Shown here: positions 1-8,146 of the stretch, in pieces
How positions within the stretch are numbered: the first letter of the stretch is position 1
Layout of the letters: every line of letters starts with the position of its first letter
DNA from: Burkholderiales bacterium
GTDB lineage: Bacteria; Pseudomonadota; Gammaproteobacteria; Burkholderiales; Burkholderiaceae_C
Length of the DNA stretch: 64,000 nt
Reading direction: 5' to 3'
Assembly: GCA_016000265.1 (NCBI GenBank)
Contig: JAECRL010000001.1
Location: 1-64,000, forward strand
Made by a program: the position numbers and the translations under genes
The notes under the pieces: model-generated
Database searches by the model: none
Told to the model about the DNA's origin: nothing
Seen by the model: only the letters and a program-made list of their open reading frames with translations

Positions 1-1
1 G

Positions 2-322
2 AAGTCGCGTTCGGGTGGCTACCACAAGGTCGGTTTCGAAGGCGGTCAAATGCCTCTGCAACGCCGCCTGCCCAAGCGTGGCTTCAAGTCCCATCAGCTG
101 AAGTACAACGCTGAAATCACCCTGAGCGAGCTGCAGGCCCTGGGTTCGTCGGAAGTCGACGTCCTGGTCCTCAAGCAAGCTGGTCTGGTGCCGCAACTGG
201 CCAAGACGATCAAGGTGATCAAGTCGGGTGAACTGTCTGCCAAGGTCGTCCTCAAGGGCATCGGCGCCACCGCCGGCGCCAAGGCCGCGATCGAAGCAGC
301 TGGTGGCTCGCTGGCTGAATAA
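2..322 (+). CDS. rplO: 50S ribosomal protein L15, C-terminal part
   Basis: The last 106 residues of L15 run in from the left edge; the start codon lies outside the window. L15 is a 23S rRNA-binding protein added late in large-subunit assembly. The stretch [18 protein letters not shown] near the start of the visible part is the L15 signature, and the tail ends in the usual Gly/Ala-rich [13 protein letters not shown]. secY follows after 51 bases, the standard spc-operon order, so the two are almost certainly cotranscribed. Identification is secure; only the length is unknown. Confidence 0.97.
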   Translation, partial: KSRSGGYHKVGFEGGQMPLQRRLPKRGFKSHQLKYNAEITLSELQALGSSEVDVLVLKQAGLVPQLAKTIKVIKSGELSAKVVLKGIGATAGAKAAIEAAGGSLAE

Positions 323-373
323 GCCCGGCACCGAAGCGCAAACACTGAACGTCTAGCCTGAACAGGACTCAGC

Positions 374-1684
374 GTGGCAACCTCCCCCACTCAACTGGCA
401 CAAAGCGGCAAGTTCGGCGACCTCCAGCGTCGCTTGGTCTTCCTGCTGCTGGCGCTGGTCGTCTACCGAATTGGTGCGCACATCCCCGTGCCCGGTATCG
501 ACCCCGCCCAGCTGCAACAGTTGTTCAAGGGGCAGCAGGGCGGCATCCTGAGCCTGTTCAACATGTTCTCGGGCGGCGCCTTGTCGCGCTTCACCGTGTT
601 TGCGCTGGGCATCATGCCCTACATCTCGGCGTCCATCATCTTGCAGATGATGGGCTACGTGATCCCGCACCTGGAGCAGCTCAAGAAAGAGGGCGAAGCC
701 GGTCGTCGCAGGGTCACTCAATACACGCGTTACGCGACGCTGGGCCTGGCCTTGTTCCAGTCCTTTGGCATCGCGGTGGCGCTCGAAGGCACGGCCGGTC
801 TGGTGATCAGCCCTGGTTTCGGCTTCCGCATGACGACGGTCATCAGCTTGACCGCCGGCACGATGTTCCTGATGTGGCTGGGTGAACAGATCACCGAGCG
901 CGGCTTGGGCAACGGCATCTCGATTCTGATTTTTGGCGGCATCGCCGCAGGTTTGCCCGGCGCCATGGGTGGCCTGTTTGAGCTGATCCGCACCGGCTCC
1001 ATGAGCATCCCGGCCGCGATCTTCATCGTCGCCCTGGTGATCCTGGTGACGTATGTGGTGGTTTTCGTGGAGCGCGGTCAGCGCAAGATCCTGGTCAACT
1101 ACGCCAAGCGGCAGGTCGGCAACCGTGTGTACGGTGGTCAGTCGTCTCACCTGCCCCTCAAGATCAACATGGCGGGTGTGATCCCTCCGATCTTCGCGTC
1201 GTCGATCATCTTGCTGCCGACCACCGCGGTGGGCTGGTTCGCGACCGGCGACAGCATGCGCTGGCTGAAGGACCTGGCATCGATGCTCTCGCCTGGTCAG
1301 CCGATTTACGTGTTGCTTTACGCCATCGCCATCGTGTTCTTCTGCTTCTTCTACACGGCGCTGGTTTTCAACAGCCGTGAGACCGCAGACAACCTGAAAA
1401 AGAGTGGTGCGTTCATCCCCGGGATCCGTCCTGGCGACCAGACGGCCCGATACATCGACAAGATCCTGGCCCGCCTCACTTTGGCCGGTGCCGTGTACAT
1501 CACGCTGGTGTGCCTGCTGCCCGAGTTCCTCGTGCTCAAGTACAACGTTCCTTTCTACTTTGGCGGCACTTCACTGCTCATCATCGTGGTCGTCACGATG
1601 GACTTCTGGGCTCAAGTGCAGTCGTATGTCATGTCTCAGCAGTATGACTCTCTGCTGAAGAAGGCGAATTTCAAAGCAAGCTGA
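374..1684 (+). CDS. secY: Preprotein translocase subunit SecY
   Basis: SecY is the channel-forming subunit of the SecYEG inner-membrane translocon, which passes unfolded preproteins and inserts membrane proteins. The 436-residue length fits the family. Hydrophobic segments fit the ten-helix fold, starting with [22 protein letters not shown]. The second-helix plug region ([20 protein letters not shown]) and the cytoplasmic loop with [20 protein letters not shown] are typical. The start is GTG at 374, giving [10 protein letters not shown], which matches betaproteobacterial SecY starts. It sits between rplO and rpmJ in the spc operon. The translation initiation factor gene infA, often found directly downstream, is not in the following gap. 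Confidence 0.98.
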   Translation: MATSPTQLAQSGKFGDLQRRLVFLLLALVVYRIGAHIPVPGIDPAQLQQLFKGQQGGILSLFNMFSGGALSRFTVFALGIMPYISASIILQMMGYVIPHLEQLKKEGEAGRRRVTQYTRYATLGLALFQSFGIAVALEGTAGLVISPGFGFRMTTVISLTAGTMFLMWLGEQITERGLGNGISILIFGGIAAGLPGAMGGLFELIRTGSMSIPAAIFIVALVILVTYVVVFVERGQRKILVNYAKRQVGNRVYGGQSSHLPLKINMAGVIPPIFASSIILLPTTAVGWFATGDSMRWLKDLASMLSPGQPIYVLLYAIAIVFFCFFYTALVFNSRETADNLKKSGAFIPGIRPGDQTARYIDKILARLTLAGAVYITLVCLLPEFLVLKYNVPFYFGGTSLLIIVVVTMDFWAQVQSYVMSQQYDSLLKKANFKAS

Positions 1685-1940
1685 ACGCCGCGGGCAACCG
1701 CAGCAAACCCGAGGTGAGGGGAGGTCTTCGTGATCCGTTTGCCCCCTCTTTCGGTGTGAAGCTTGAAATAGGCAGTCGCTTCAGGTCGCGACTCTGGCAA
1801 ATGCGGGTACACTGCGCACCCGTTCAGCCAAGAGACACAAGTGGCCTTGGAGTTGGCGCCCAACGGTTTGAGTCGTGCTCGCATCGTGTTCCGGGCGAAG
1901 TGAGCTGAAGTTTGGTGACCCCGGAAACGTGGGCGAATTT

Positions 1941-1958
1941 CCGCTGAGAAGTCAGCGG
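1941..1958 (+). promoter_or_regulatory. RNA hairpin just upstream of the rpmJ ribosome binding site
   Basis: CCGCTGA, a four-base GAAG loop and TCAGCGG make a perfect 7-bp stem. It ends four bases before the Shine-Dalgarno AGGAGA of rpmJ. A stem here could modulate translation of rpmJ or be an mRNA processing site. Ribosomal protein operons are often controlled by such leader structures, but a role here is inference. A second small dyad (CGGGT/ACCCG, 1804-1822) lies further upstream. Confidence 0.4.
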
Positions 1959-1972
1959 TTCAGGAGAAGACC

Positions 1973-2086
1973 ATGAAAGTCTCGGCATCCGTCAAGGTTA
2001 TGTGCCGCAATTGCAAAATCATCCGTCGCAAGGGTGTGGTTCGCGTCATTTGCACCGACCCGCGTCACAAGCAGCGTCAAGGCTGA
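1973..2086 (+). CDS. rpmJ: 50S ribosomal protein L36
   Basis: L36 is the smallest protein of the large subunit, a 37-residue zinc-ribbon that binds 23S rRNA. The translation begins [20 protein letters not shown] and carries three conserved cysteines (C-x2-C and CTDPRH) with the histidine that completes the zinc site, so this is the zinc-binding C+ form. The start has a strong Shine-Dalgarno AGGAGA at 1962-1967. It lies 288 bases after secY and 41 bases before rpsM, at the junction of the spc and alpha operons. The short length hides it from length-based gene callers. Confidence 0.97.
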   Translation: MKVSASVKVMCRNCKIIRRKGVVRVICTDPRHKQRQG

Positions 2087-2127
2087 TGGCCTGACCAAGC
2101 GACGACACACGCGTTCAGAGGACAGTT

Positions 2128-2490
2128 ATGGCACGTATTGCTGGCATCAACATTCCGCCGCACAAGCACACCGAAATCGGTCTGACTTCGATCTACGGCA
2201 TTGGTCGCACCACCGCGCAGAAAATCTGCACGGCTGCAGGCATTCCCTTCGACAAGAAGATCAAGGAATTGACTGACGGCGACCTGGAAAAGATTCGAGA
2301 AGAAGTGGGCAAGCTCACCATTGAGGGTGACCTGCGCCGCGAGCTCTCGATGAACATCAAGCGACTGATGGACCTGGGCTGCTACCGCGGCTTCCGTCAT
2401 CGTCGCGGTCTGCCGATGCGCGGTCAGCGCACCCGCACGAATGCCCGCACCCGCAAGGGTCCGCGCAAGGCCATCGCTGGCAAGAAGTGA
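2128..2490 (+). CDS. rpsM: 30S ribosomal protein S13
   Basis: S13 sits in the head of the small subunit and contacts the P-site tRNA and the intersubunit bridges. The 120-residue length is normal for the family. It starts [19 protein letters not shown], has the helix-two-turn-helix segment [16 protein letters not shown], and ends with the basic tail [19 protein letters not shown] that reaches toward the tRNAs. It is the first gene of the alpha operon, followed after 36 bases by rpsK. Confidence 0.98.
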   Translation: MARIAGINIPPHKHTEIGLTSIYGIGRTTAQKICTAAGIPFDKKIKELTDGDLEKIREEVGKLTIEGDLRRELSMNIKRLMDLGCYRGFRHRRGLPMRGQRTRTNARTRKGPRKAIAGKK

Positions 2491-2526
2491 TCCGCGCTGG
2501 TTGACTGAGTTCGAAAGAGATACATC

Positions 2527-2931
2527 ATGGCAAAAGCACCTGCGAACAGCGCTGCCCGTCGTGTGAGCAAGAAGGTCCGCAAGAACATTGCGGACGGCAT
2601 CGCCCACGTGCACGCTTCGTTCAACAACACCATCATCACCATCACGGACCGCCAGGGCAACGCCTTGTCGTGGGCCTCGTCGGGTGGTCAAGGCTTCAAG
2701 GGCTCGCGCAAGTCCACGCCGTTCGCTGCCCAGGTGGCTGCTGAAGTGGCAGGTCGTGCGGCTCAGGAACAAGGCATCAAGAACCTGGACGTCGAGATCA
2801 AGGGCCCTGGTCCTGGTCGCGAGTCTTCGGTTCGCGCCCTGGCCTCGCTGGGCATCCGAATCAACTCCATTTCGGACGTGACCCCGGTTCCCCACAACGG
2901 TTGCCGCCCCCAGAAGCGTCGTCGCATCTGA
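2527..2931 (+). CDS. rpsK: 30S ribosomal protein S11
   Basis: S11 lies on the small-subunit platform, where it contacts 16S rRNA and the mRNA exit path. The protein is 134 residues long. Family motifs [19 protein letters not shown] and the C-terminal [13 protein letters not shown] are intact, including the conserved NG that is often an isoaspartate site. A Shine-Dalgarno GAAAGAGA precedes the ATG. A 281-base gap separates it from rpsD, longer than usual for this operon, and holds a possible secondary promoter. Confidence 0.98.
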   Translation: MAKAPANSAARRVSKKVRKNIADGIAHVHASFNNTIITITDRQGNALSWASSGGQGFKGSRKSTPFAAQVAAEVAGRAAQEQGIKNLDVEIKGPGPGRESSVRALASLGIRINSISDVTPVPHNGCRPQKRRRI

Positions 2932-3065
2932 TGGTTGCTCGATCGGCCCCGATTACACGGGGTCGGTTCTGCGCCTCGCCTGGCCTGTCAGCAGGTCGAG
3001 CGGGGTGCTGTTGTTCTGGTTCCTGACAAACAAGTCGGGTCATTCGCCAGATCGACGAAATCCCT

Positions 3066-3074
3066 TGCTAGAAT
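3066..3074 (+). promoter_or_regulatory. Candidate extended -10 promoter upstream of rpsD
   Basis: The gap between rpsK and rpsD contains TGCTAGAAT, an extended -10 element (TGn followed by a five-of-six match to TATAAT). No good -35 is seen at 17 bases. The same TGCTAGAAT string serves the tRNA-Arg gene at 17806. The gap is long and otherwise empty, which suits an internal promoter for rpsD-rpoA-rplQ, but transcription starts were not tested. Confidence 0.4.
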
Positions 3075-3212
3075 GGCAAGTTTTCTGCAGTGGGCCGCCG
3101 CATGGCGGTCTGACTGTTTGCTGAAGCCCACCGTTTGCTGGCGACCCGCTGGCAGACTCGCGCCGATGGCCCCACCGACGGGCTCGGCGTCAGATCAACA
3201 AGGACACGAAAA

Positions 3213-3836
3213 GTGGCACGTTACCTCGGACCCAAGGCCAAACTGGCCCGCCGCGAAGGCACCGACCTGTTCCTCAAGAGCGCCCGCCGCCCCATCAGCG
3301 ACAAGGCCAAGTTCGACACCAAGCCCGGTCAGCACGGCCGCACTTCGGGTTCGCGCACCTCCGACTTCGGTCTGCAACTGCGTGAAAAGCAGAAGGTCAA
3401 GCGCATGTACGGCGTGCTGGAAAAGCAATTCCGCCGCTACTTCGCCGAAGCCGAGCGCCGCAAGGGCAACACGGGTTCGAACCTGCTGTCGCTGCTGGAG
3501 TCGCGCCTGGACAACGTCGTCTACCGCATGGGCTTTGCCTCCACCCGCGCCGAAGCCCGTCAGCTGGTTGGCCACAAGGGCGTGGTCGTGAACGGTCAGG
3601 TCGTCAACATCCCGTCTTACCTGGTCAAGACCGGTGACGTGGTCGCCGTGCGCGAAAAGGCCAAGAAGCAAGTCCGCGTTCAAGAAGCTTACAAGCTGGC
3701 CGAGTCCATCGGCCTGCCCGCCTGGGTTCAGGTTGACGGCGCCAAGCTGGAAGGCGTCTTCAAGAAGTCCCCGGATCGCGACGAATTCGGCTCCGACATC
3801 AACGAATCGCTGATCGTCGAACTGTATTCGCGTTGA
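3213..3836 (+). CDS. rpsD: 30S ribosomal protein S4
   Basis: S4 is a primary 16S rRNA binder that nucleates the small-subunit body. In many bacteria it also represses the alpha operon translationally. I start it at GTG 3213 ([16 protein letters not shown]), giving 207 residues, the usual size; the open frame extends further upstream without homology. The S4 N-terminal region is followed by an S4 RNA-binding domain at about residues 97-160 ([33 protein letters not shown]). The protein ends [10 protein letters not shown], a standard S4 end. N-terminal zinc-binding cysteines are absent, the common C- form. Confidence 0.97.
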   Translation: MARYLGPKAKLARREGTDLFLKSARRPISDKAKFDTKPGQHGRTSGSRTSDFGLQLREKQKVKRMYGVLEKQFRRYFAEAERRKGNTGSNLLSLLESRLDNVVYRMGFASTRAEARQLVGHKGVVVNGQVVNIPSYLVKTGDVVAVREKAKKQVRVQEAYKLAESIGLPAWVQVDGAKLEGVFKKSPDRDEFGSDINESLIVELYSR

Positions 3837-3999
3837 TGCGAAGCTGGCTGCGCTGCGCGACCTGTGTGTCGCGTTGCGTGGCCTTTTGCCGTTGGATTTC
3901 GGTCCGGCGGCATGTGTTTTTCAGGGCCGGGGCAACCGCTCCGGTTGGTCCAGCAGCCTTATCGGTGTAACGAGCCGAGGGTATTGACAGGAAGACCTC

Positions 4000-4986
4000 A
4001 TGCAAACGAATTTGCTGAAACCCAAAGCCATCCAGGTGGAACCGCTCGGCGGTCACCGCGCCAAGGTCACGCTCGAACCGTTCGAGCGCGGCTATGGTCA
4101 CACCCTCGGCAACGCGCTGCGTCGCGTGCTGCTGTCGTCGATGGTCGGTTTCGCACCCACGGAAGTCACGATCGCTGGCGTGCTCCACGAGTACTCGGCC
4201 ATCGATGGCGTGCAGGAAGACGTGGTTCACATCATGCTGAACCTCAAGGGCGTGGTGTTCCGCCTGCACAACCGCGACGAAGTGACCCTGGTCCTGCGCA
4301 AGGATGGTGAGGGCCCCGTCACGGCCGCCGACATCCAGACCCCGCACGACATCGAGATCGTCAACCCCGGTCACGTCATCGCTCACCTGTCGCAAGGCGG
4401 CAAGCTGGACATGCAGATCAAGGTGGAGAAGGGCCGCGGCTACGTGCCGGGTAACATCCGCCGCTATGGCGAAGAGTCGAGCAAGGCCATCGGTCGCATC
4501 GTGCTGGACGCTTCCTTCTCGCCGGTCAAGCGCGTGAGCTACACGGTCGAGAGCGCCCGCGTCGAGCAGCGCACCGACCTGGACAAGCTGGTCATGGAAA
4601 TCGAAACCAACGGCGCCATCTCGCCCGAGGAAGCGATCCGTGCTTCGGCCAAGATCCTGGTGGAGCAGCTGGCTGTGTTCGCGCAGCTGGAAGGCAGCGA
4701 GATCGCCGCTTTCGATGCGCCGGCCAAGTCTGCCCAGCACTTCGATCCGATCCTGCTGCGCCCGGTGGACGAGCTCGAACTCACCGTTCGCTCGGCCAAC
4801 TGCCTCAAGGCCGAGAACATCTACTACATCGGCGACCTCATCCAGCGCACCGAGACCGAGCTGCTCAAGACCCCCAACCTGGGTCGCAAGTCGCTCAACG
4901 AGATCAAGGAAGTGCTGGCGTCGCGTGGTCTGGCCCTGGGCTCGCGCCTGGAAGCCTGGCCGCCGCAAGGTCTGGACAAGCGTTGA
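4000..4986 (+). CDS. rpoA: DNA-directed RNA polymerase subunit alpha
   Basis: RpoA dimerises to scaffold assembly of beta and beta-prime and contacts activators and UP elements. The 328-residue product has the N-terminal assembly domain ([18 protein letters not shown] at about residues 33-50) and the insert domain. The C-terminal DNA-binding domain covers about residues 250-328 ([33 protein letters not shown]). The ATG follows AGGAAG. It lies between rpsD and rplQ as in the standard alpha operon. Confidence 0.98.
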   Translation: MQTNLLKPKAIQVEPLGGHRAKVTLEPFERGYGHTLGNALRRVLLSSMVGFAPTEVTIAGVLHEYSAIDGVQEDVVHIMLNLKGVVFRLHNRDEVTLVLRKDGEGPVTAADIQTPHDIEIVNPGHVIAHLSQGGKLDMQIKVEKGRGYVPGNIRRYGEESSKAIGRIVLDASFSPVKRVSYTVESARVEQRTDLDKLVMEIETNGAISPEEAIRASAKILVEQLAVFAQLEGSEIAAFDAPAKSAQHFDPILLRPVDELELTVRSANCLKAENIYYIGDLIQRTETELLKTPNLGRKSLNEIKEVLASRGLALGSRLEAWPPQGLDKR

Positions 4987-5082
4987 TTTTTTGAAAGTGG
5001 ATGCACCCGTTCAACGGGGCATCCGGTGCACCCGGCGGTACCTTGAAACGGCCGTCGGTTTTGATAACGAAAGGAAAGCACC

Positions 5083-5475
5083 ATGCGTCACGGAAACGGA
5101 CTCCGTAAACTGAACCGCACGTCGTCTCACCGCGCCGCCATGTTTCGCAACATGGCCAACTCGCTGATCGAGCACGAAGCCATCAAGACCACCGTGCCCA
5201 AGGCCAAGGAACTGCGCCGCATCGTCGAGCCGCTGATCACCCTGGCCAAGGTCCCGACCGTCGCCAATCGCCGCCTGGCTTTCGACCGCCTGCGCAACCG
5301 CGACAACGTGGTCAAGCTGTTCGACGTGCTGGGCCCGCTGTTCGCCAAGCGTCCCGGCGGCTACACCCGCATCCTGAAGATGGGCTTCCGCGTGGGCGAC
5401 AACGCCCCGATGGCCTACATGGAGCTGGTGGAACGCAGCCACGACGAAGCCGCTGCCGAAGACACGGCCGAGTGA
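5083..5475 (+). CDS. rplQ: 50S ribosomal protein L17
   Basis: L17 binds 23S rRNA near the peptide exit tunnel. The 130-residue protein begins [17 protein letters not shown] and contains the conserved stretches [18 protein letters not shown] and [15 protein letters not shown]. It ends with the acidic EAAAEDTAE tail seen in betaproteobacterial L17. A Shine-Dalgarno GAAAGGAA lies before the ATG. It is the last gene of the operon; a strong intrinsic terminator follows within 45 bases of the stop. Confidence 0.98.
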   Translation: MRHGNGLRKLNRTSSHRAAMFRNMANSLIEHEAIKTTVPKAKELRRIVEPLITLAKVPTVANRRLAFDRLRNRDNVVKLFDVLGPLFAKRPGGYTRILKMGFRVGDNAPMAYMELVERSHDEAAAEDTAE

Positions 5476-5518
5476 TCGAGCCCATTCAGCCTGCGCCCTG
5501 GCGGCGCGACTGACACCC

Positions 5519-5549
5519 AGCCCGCGGCTCGCGCCTGCGGGCTTTTTTG
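5519..5549 (+). terminator. Intrinsic terminator of the alpha operon
   Basis: AGCCCGC (5519-5525) pairs with GCGGGCT (5537-5543) around an 11-base loop. It is followed by a run of T residues (5543-5548) and more T after one G. It lies just past the rplQ stop. Confidence 0.85.
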
Positions 5550-5590
5550 TTTTTCATCCGTCCCCCGCGGGCTTGTTTCATTTGCGGCGC

Positions 5591-5626
5591 TTGAGGTCCT
5601 TGAGCCTCTTGAGCCTCTTGAGGCGC
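5591..5626. repeat. Imperfect 9-bp tandem repeat, four units
   Basis: Units TTGAGGTCC, TTGAGCCTC, TTGAGCCTC and TTGAGGCGC stand head to tail between the rplQ terminator and the first initiator tRNA. Read on the minus strand, the repeat falls in a short open frame of about 58 codons rich in Ala, Gln and Pro, which I do not consider a demonstrated gene. Confidence 0.5.
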
Positions 5627-5695
5627 CTGGGCCTTCTGAGCGTCAGGCGCGTTCGGGCCCATTTTGGCCTTTTGGCGCCTTTCTCGATAGAAGGG

Positions 5696-5724
5696 TGGTC
5701 AAGCGGTCAAAATCGTGCCATAAT
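5696..5724 (+). promoter_or_regulatory. Sigma-70 promoter of the first tRNA-fMet
   Basis: A -35 TGGTCA (5696-5701) and a -10 CATAAT (5719-5724) are 17 bases apart. The predicted start is about 5731, six bases before the tRNA 5' end. Spacing and -10 quality support it; the -35 matches four of six positions. Confidence 0.6.
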
Positions 5725-5736
5725 CTATGTCTCTGT

Positions 5737-5813
<77 letters not shown>

Positions 5814-5920
5814 AAACACGGTGTCTTGTTGGTGTGCTTTGTCGCAGTGATTGCGCGAAGGAGTCCGACGGGGCACTCAACCAGCAAGCTGTTCAACAGG
5901 CAGCTTGGCGTCGAATCTGG

Positions 5921-5997
<77 letters not shown>

Positions 5998-6030
5998 AAA
6001 TCGCCTTGGATGGTTGCCAAGGCATCATGA

Positions 6031-6054
6031 AAGCCACCCTCGGGTGGCTTTTTT
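6031..6054 (+). terminator. Intrinsic terminator after the tRNA-fMet pair
   Basis: AGCCACC and GGTGGCT form the stem (6032-6038 with 6043-6049) with a CTCG loop, followed by six T residues. A second dyad, GCCTTGG/CCAAGGC, lies directly upstream (6003-6023). Confidence 0.85.
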
Positions 6055-6135
6055 GTTGCCTGATCGGTGCGCTCGTGTCGGGGAGTGAGGGTGTGCGGTC
6101 CTCGCCGCGCTCGGCATCGATCGGTTCTGGCCAAG

Positions 6136-6162
6136 AAAAAGCCCGCCGGGGCGCGGCGGGCT
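6136..6162 (-). terminator. Intrinsic terminator of the OYE gene
   Basis: On the minus strand AGCCCGCC pairs with GGCGGGCT (6155-6162 with 6140-6147), followed by five T (the A run at 6136-6140). It lies 40 bases past the stop of the minus-strand reductase gene. Confidence 0.8.
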
Positions 6163-6201
6163 GGGTGTGTGGGCGGCGCCCCGTTTGTGGGGCCGCTTGG
6201 G

Positions 6202-7308
6202 TCAGCTCAGGGTGGGGTAGTCGGTGTAGCCGTGCGGGCCTTGTCCGCCGTAGAGCGGGGCATCGCTGAACATCTCGTTGAGCGGGGCGTTTTGCAGGAA
6301 GCGGCGCGGCAGGTCCGGGTTGGTGATCATGAGGCGACCGAACGAGATGAGGTCCGCCCGGCCACTGGCGACGGCGTCCTGGGCCATGTCTTTGGTGTAG
6401 CCGTTGTTGAGCATCCAGACACCGCTGTAGAGCTTGCGCAGGGCGTCGTAATCGAAGGGCGCGTGGTCGCGCGGGCCGCCGGTGGCGCCTTCGACGACGT
6501 GGATGTAGACGGGGTGGAGCTTTTCGAGTTCGCGCACGACGTGCTCGAACAGGGGCTGCGGCTGGCTTTCGCTGGAGTCGTTGACGGGCGAGACGGGGGA
6601 GATGCGGATGCCGACTTTGTTCGCGCCGATTTCGCCGATGACGGCGGTCATGACTTCGACGAGGAAGCGCGCGCGGTTTTCGATGGAGCCACCGTACGCA
6701 TCCGTGCGCTGGTTGGAGCCGTCGCGCAGGAAGGCGTCGATCAGGTAGCCGTGCGCGCCGTGGATCTCAACGCCGTCGAAGCCGGCCTCGATGGCGTGGC
6801 GGGCGGCCGTGCGGAAGTCATCGACGATGCCGGCGATTTCGCTGGTTTCCAGGGCGCGCGGGGTCGAGGTGTCGACGTAGCCGGCGCCGGGGATGTAGGT
6901 TTTGGCCTTGGCGGCGATGGCCGAAGGGGCAACCGGCGCGTTTTCTCCCGGCTGGAAGGCGGTGTGGGACATGCGGCCGGTGTGCCACAGCTGCACGAAG
7001 ATCTTGCCGCCACGGGCGTGGACCTCGTCGGTCACTTTGCGCCAGCCGGCGATCTGCTCGGGGGTGTGCACCCCGGGGGTGGCGATGTAGCCCTGGGCCT
7101 GTGCGGAGACCTGGGTGGCTTCGGCGATGATCAAGCCGACACTGGCGCGTTGGGCGTAGTACTCGATGGTCATGGGGCCCGGCACGTTGCCGGCTTCGGC
7201 GCGGTTGCGCGTCAGGGGCGCCATCACCATGCGGTTGCTCAGCTCGATGTCACCGAGTCGCAAGGGTTGGAACAGGTCCCTGGGGGCGTTTGGATGGGAA
7301 GCGGTCAT
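6202..7308 (-). CDS. nemA: Old Yellow Enzyme family FMN reductase (N-ethylmaleimide reductase-like)
   Basis: This FMN-dependent NAD(P)H ene-reductase class reduces activated C=C bonds, nitro compounds and electrophiles such as N-ethylmaleimide. I start it at ATG 7308 (MTASHPNAPRDLFQPLRLG), which has GGAGAG upstream and gives 368 residues, the usual family length. Motifs are NRMVMAPLTRNRA near the start, the substrate-binding His pair in VEIHGAHGYLIDAFL, and RTDAYGGSIENRARF. The C-terminal phosphate-binding segment contains SFGRLMITNPDLPRR. It follows a TetR gene on the same strand after 71 bases, the NemR-NemA arrangement, so repression relieved by electrophiles is likely. The exact substrate is unknown. 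Confidence 0.88.
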   Translation of the reverse strand: MTASHPNAPRDLFQPLRLGDIELSNRMVMAPLTRNRAEAGNVPGPMTIEYYAQRASVGLIIAEATQVSAQAQGYIATPGVHTPEQIAGWRKVTDEVHARGGKIFVQLWHTGRMSHTAFQPGENAPVAPSAIAAKAKTYIPGAGYVDTSTPRALETSEIAGIVDDFRTAARHAIEAGFDGVEIHGAHGYLIDAFLRDGSNQRTDAYGGSIENRARFLVEVMTAVIGEIGANKVGIRISPVSPVNDSSESQPQPLFEHVVRELEKLHPVYIHVVEGATGGPRDHAPFDYDALRKLYSGVWMLNNGYTKDMAQDAVASGRADLISFGRLMITNPDLPRRFLQNAPLNEMFSDAPLYGGQGPHGYTDYPTLS

Positions 7309-7379
7309 GGGGCTCTCCGTTGATGGGTTGGCCGATGGGAAAGCGTGCGCCACGGGGGCGCTCGCGCGTTTGAGTCGAA

Positions 7380-7991
7380 TCAAGGTGCCGTGGGTGCGTG
7401 GGGTGCGAGCAGGTGGTCGAGCAGGCGCTCGACGGTGTCGCTCAGGGGTTGGGTGCTGCGCTCGATCTTCATGCGCAGCAGCGCGCCCTCCCAGGCGTCC
7501 CAGAAAAGGATGGACAGCACGTCGGCGGGCAGGTCGCGGCGCAGGCTGCCTTCGTCCTGGGCGCGGGCCATCAGCACGGCCAGGCGGTCTCGCCAGACTT
7601 GCAGGCAGCTTTGCAGCACGTCACGGCAGGCGACGCTGGATTCGGCGACTTCGGCGGCGAAGTTGCCCACCAGGCAACCCTGGCATTCGGTGCGGGCGTG
7701 GTGTTCGACGAAGCGAGCGAAGACGTGGTGGATGGCGCCGTGCGCGTCGTCAGGGGCGTTCGCCAGGCACTGGGCCCAGGCCTGGCTGACCCAGTCCGCG
7801 TAGTTGCGGATGATCTGGGCGGCGAAGGCGTCTTTGCTGTCGAAGTGGTTGTAGAAGGAGCCTTTGGGCACGCCGGCCTGGTCGGTGATCTGCTGGATGC
7901 CGGTGGCGTGGTAGCCGTGCCGGGTGAACAGCAGGTAGCCGGCCTCGGTGAGGCGGCGGGGGATGTCGGTGCGGTCGGCGGTGCGGGGCAT
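7380..7991 (-). CDS. TetR/AcrR family repressor next to nemA
   Basis: A 203-residue TetR regulator. The N-terminal helix-turn-helix covers about residues 12-58 (GYHATGIQQITDQAGVPKGS, FYNHFDSKDAFAA). The C-terminal part, with EHHARTECQGCLVGNFAAE, resembles NemR/YxaF-like ligand domains. The ECQGCL cysteines (C-x2-C) are plausible electrophile sensors, by analogy with cysteine-based NemR, but this is inference. It is transcribed ahead of the OYE gene and probably controls itself and that gene. A 155-base gap separates it from the divergent phosphotransacetylase fusion. Confidence 0.85.
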   Translation of the reverse strand: MPRTADRTDIPRRLTEAGYLLFTRHGYHATGIQQITDQAGVPKGSFYNHFDSKDAFAAQIIRNYADWVSQAWAQCLANAPDDAHGAIHHVFARFVEHHARTECQGCLVGNFAAEVAESSVACRDVLQSCLQVWRDRLAVLMARAQDEGSLRRDLPADVLSILFWDAWEGALLRMKIERSTQPLSDTVERLLDHLLAPHAPTAP

Positions 7992-8146
7992 GCGAAAAGA
8001 ATATGACCAGTCGTCTTGAATCGCAAGGAGGCGCCGAATGGCCTTGTGAACACGTGGGGATTGCGGCGGTTGGCCAGGCGGCGCAGGCCATATGCTTGTC
8101 AGGCGTCCCCTGGACGATGGGTTTCCCTTTGAGCAACGCGAACAAC

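Noticed and set aside
1714..1908. 64-codon plus-strand frame between secY and rpmJ as infA
   Set aside because: The translation lacks every IF-1 motif (no S1-like fold residues) and has no ribosome site.
6067..7323. 418-codon plus-strand frame opposite the OYE gene
   Set aside because: It is antisense to an enzyme with intact OYE motifs; the translation is Gly/Val/Asp-rich without domain features.
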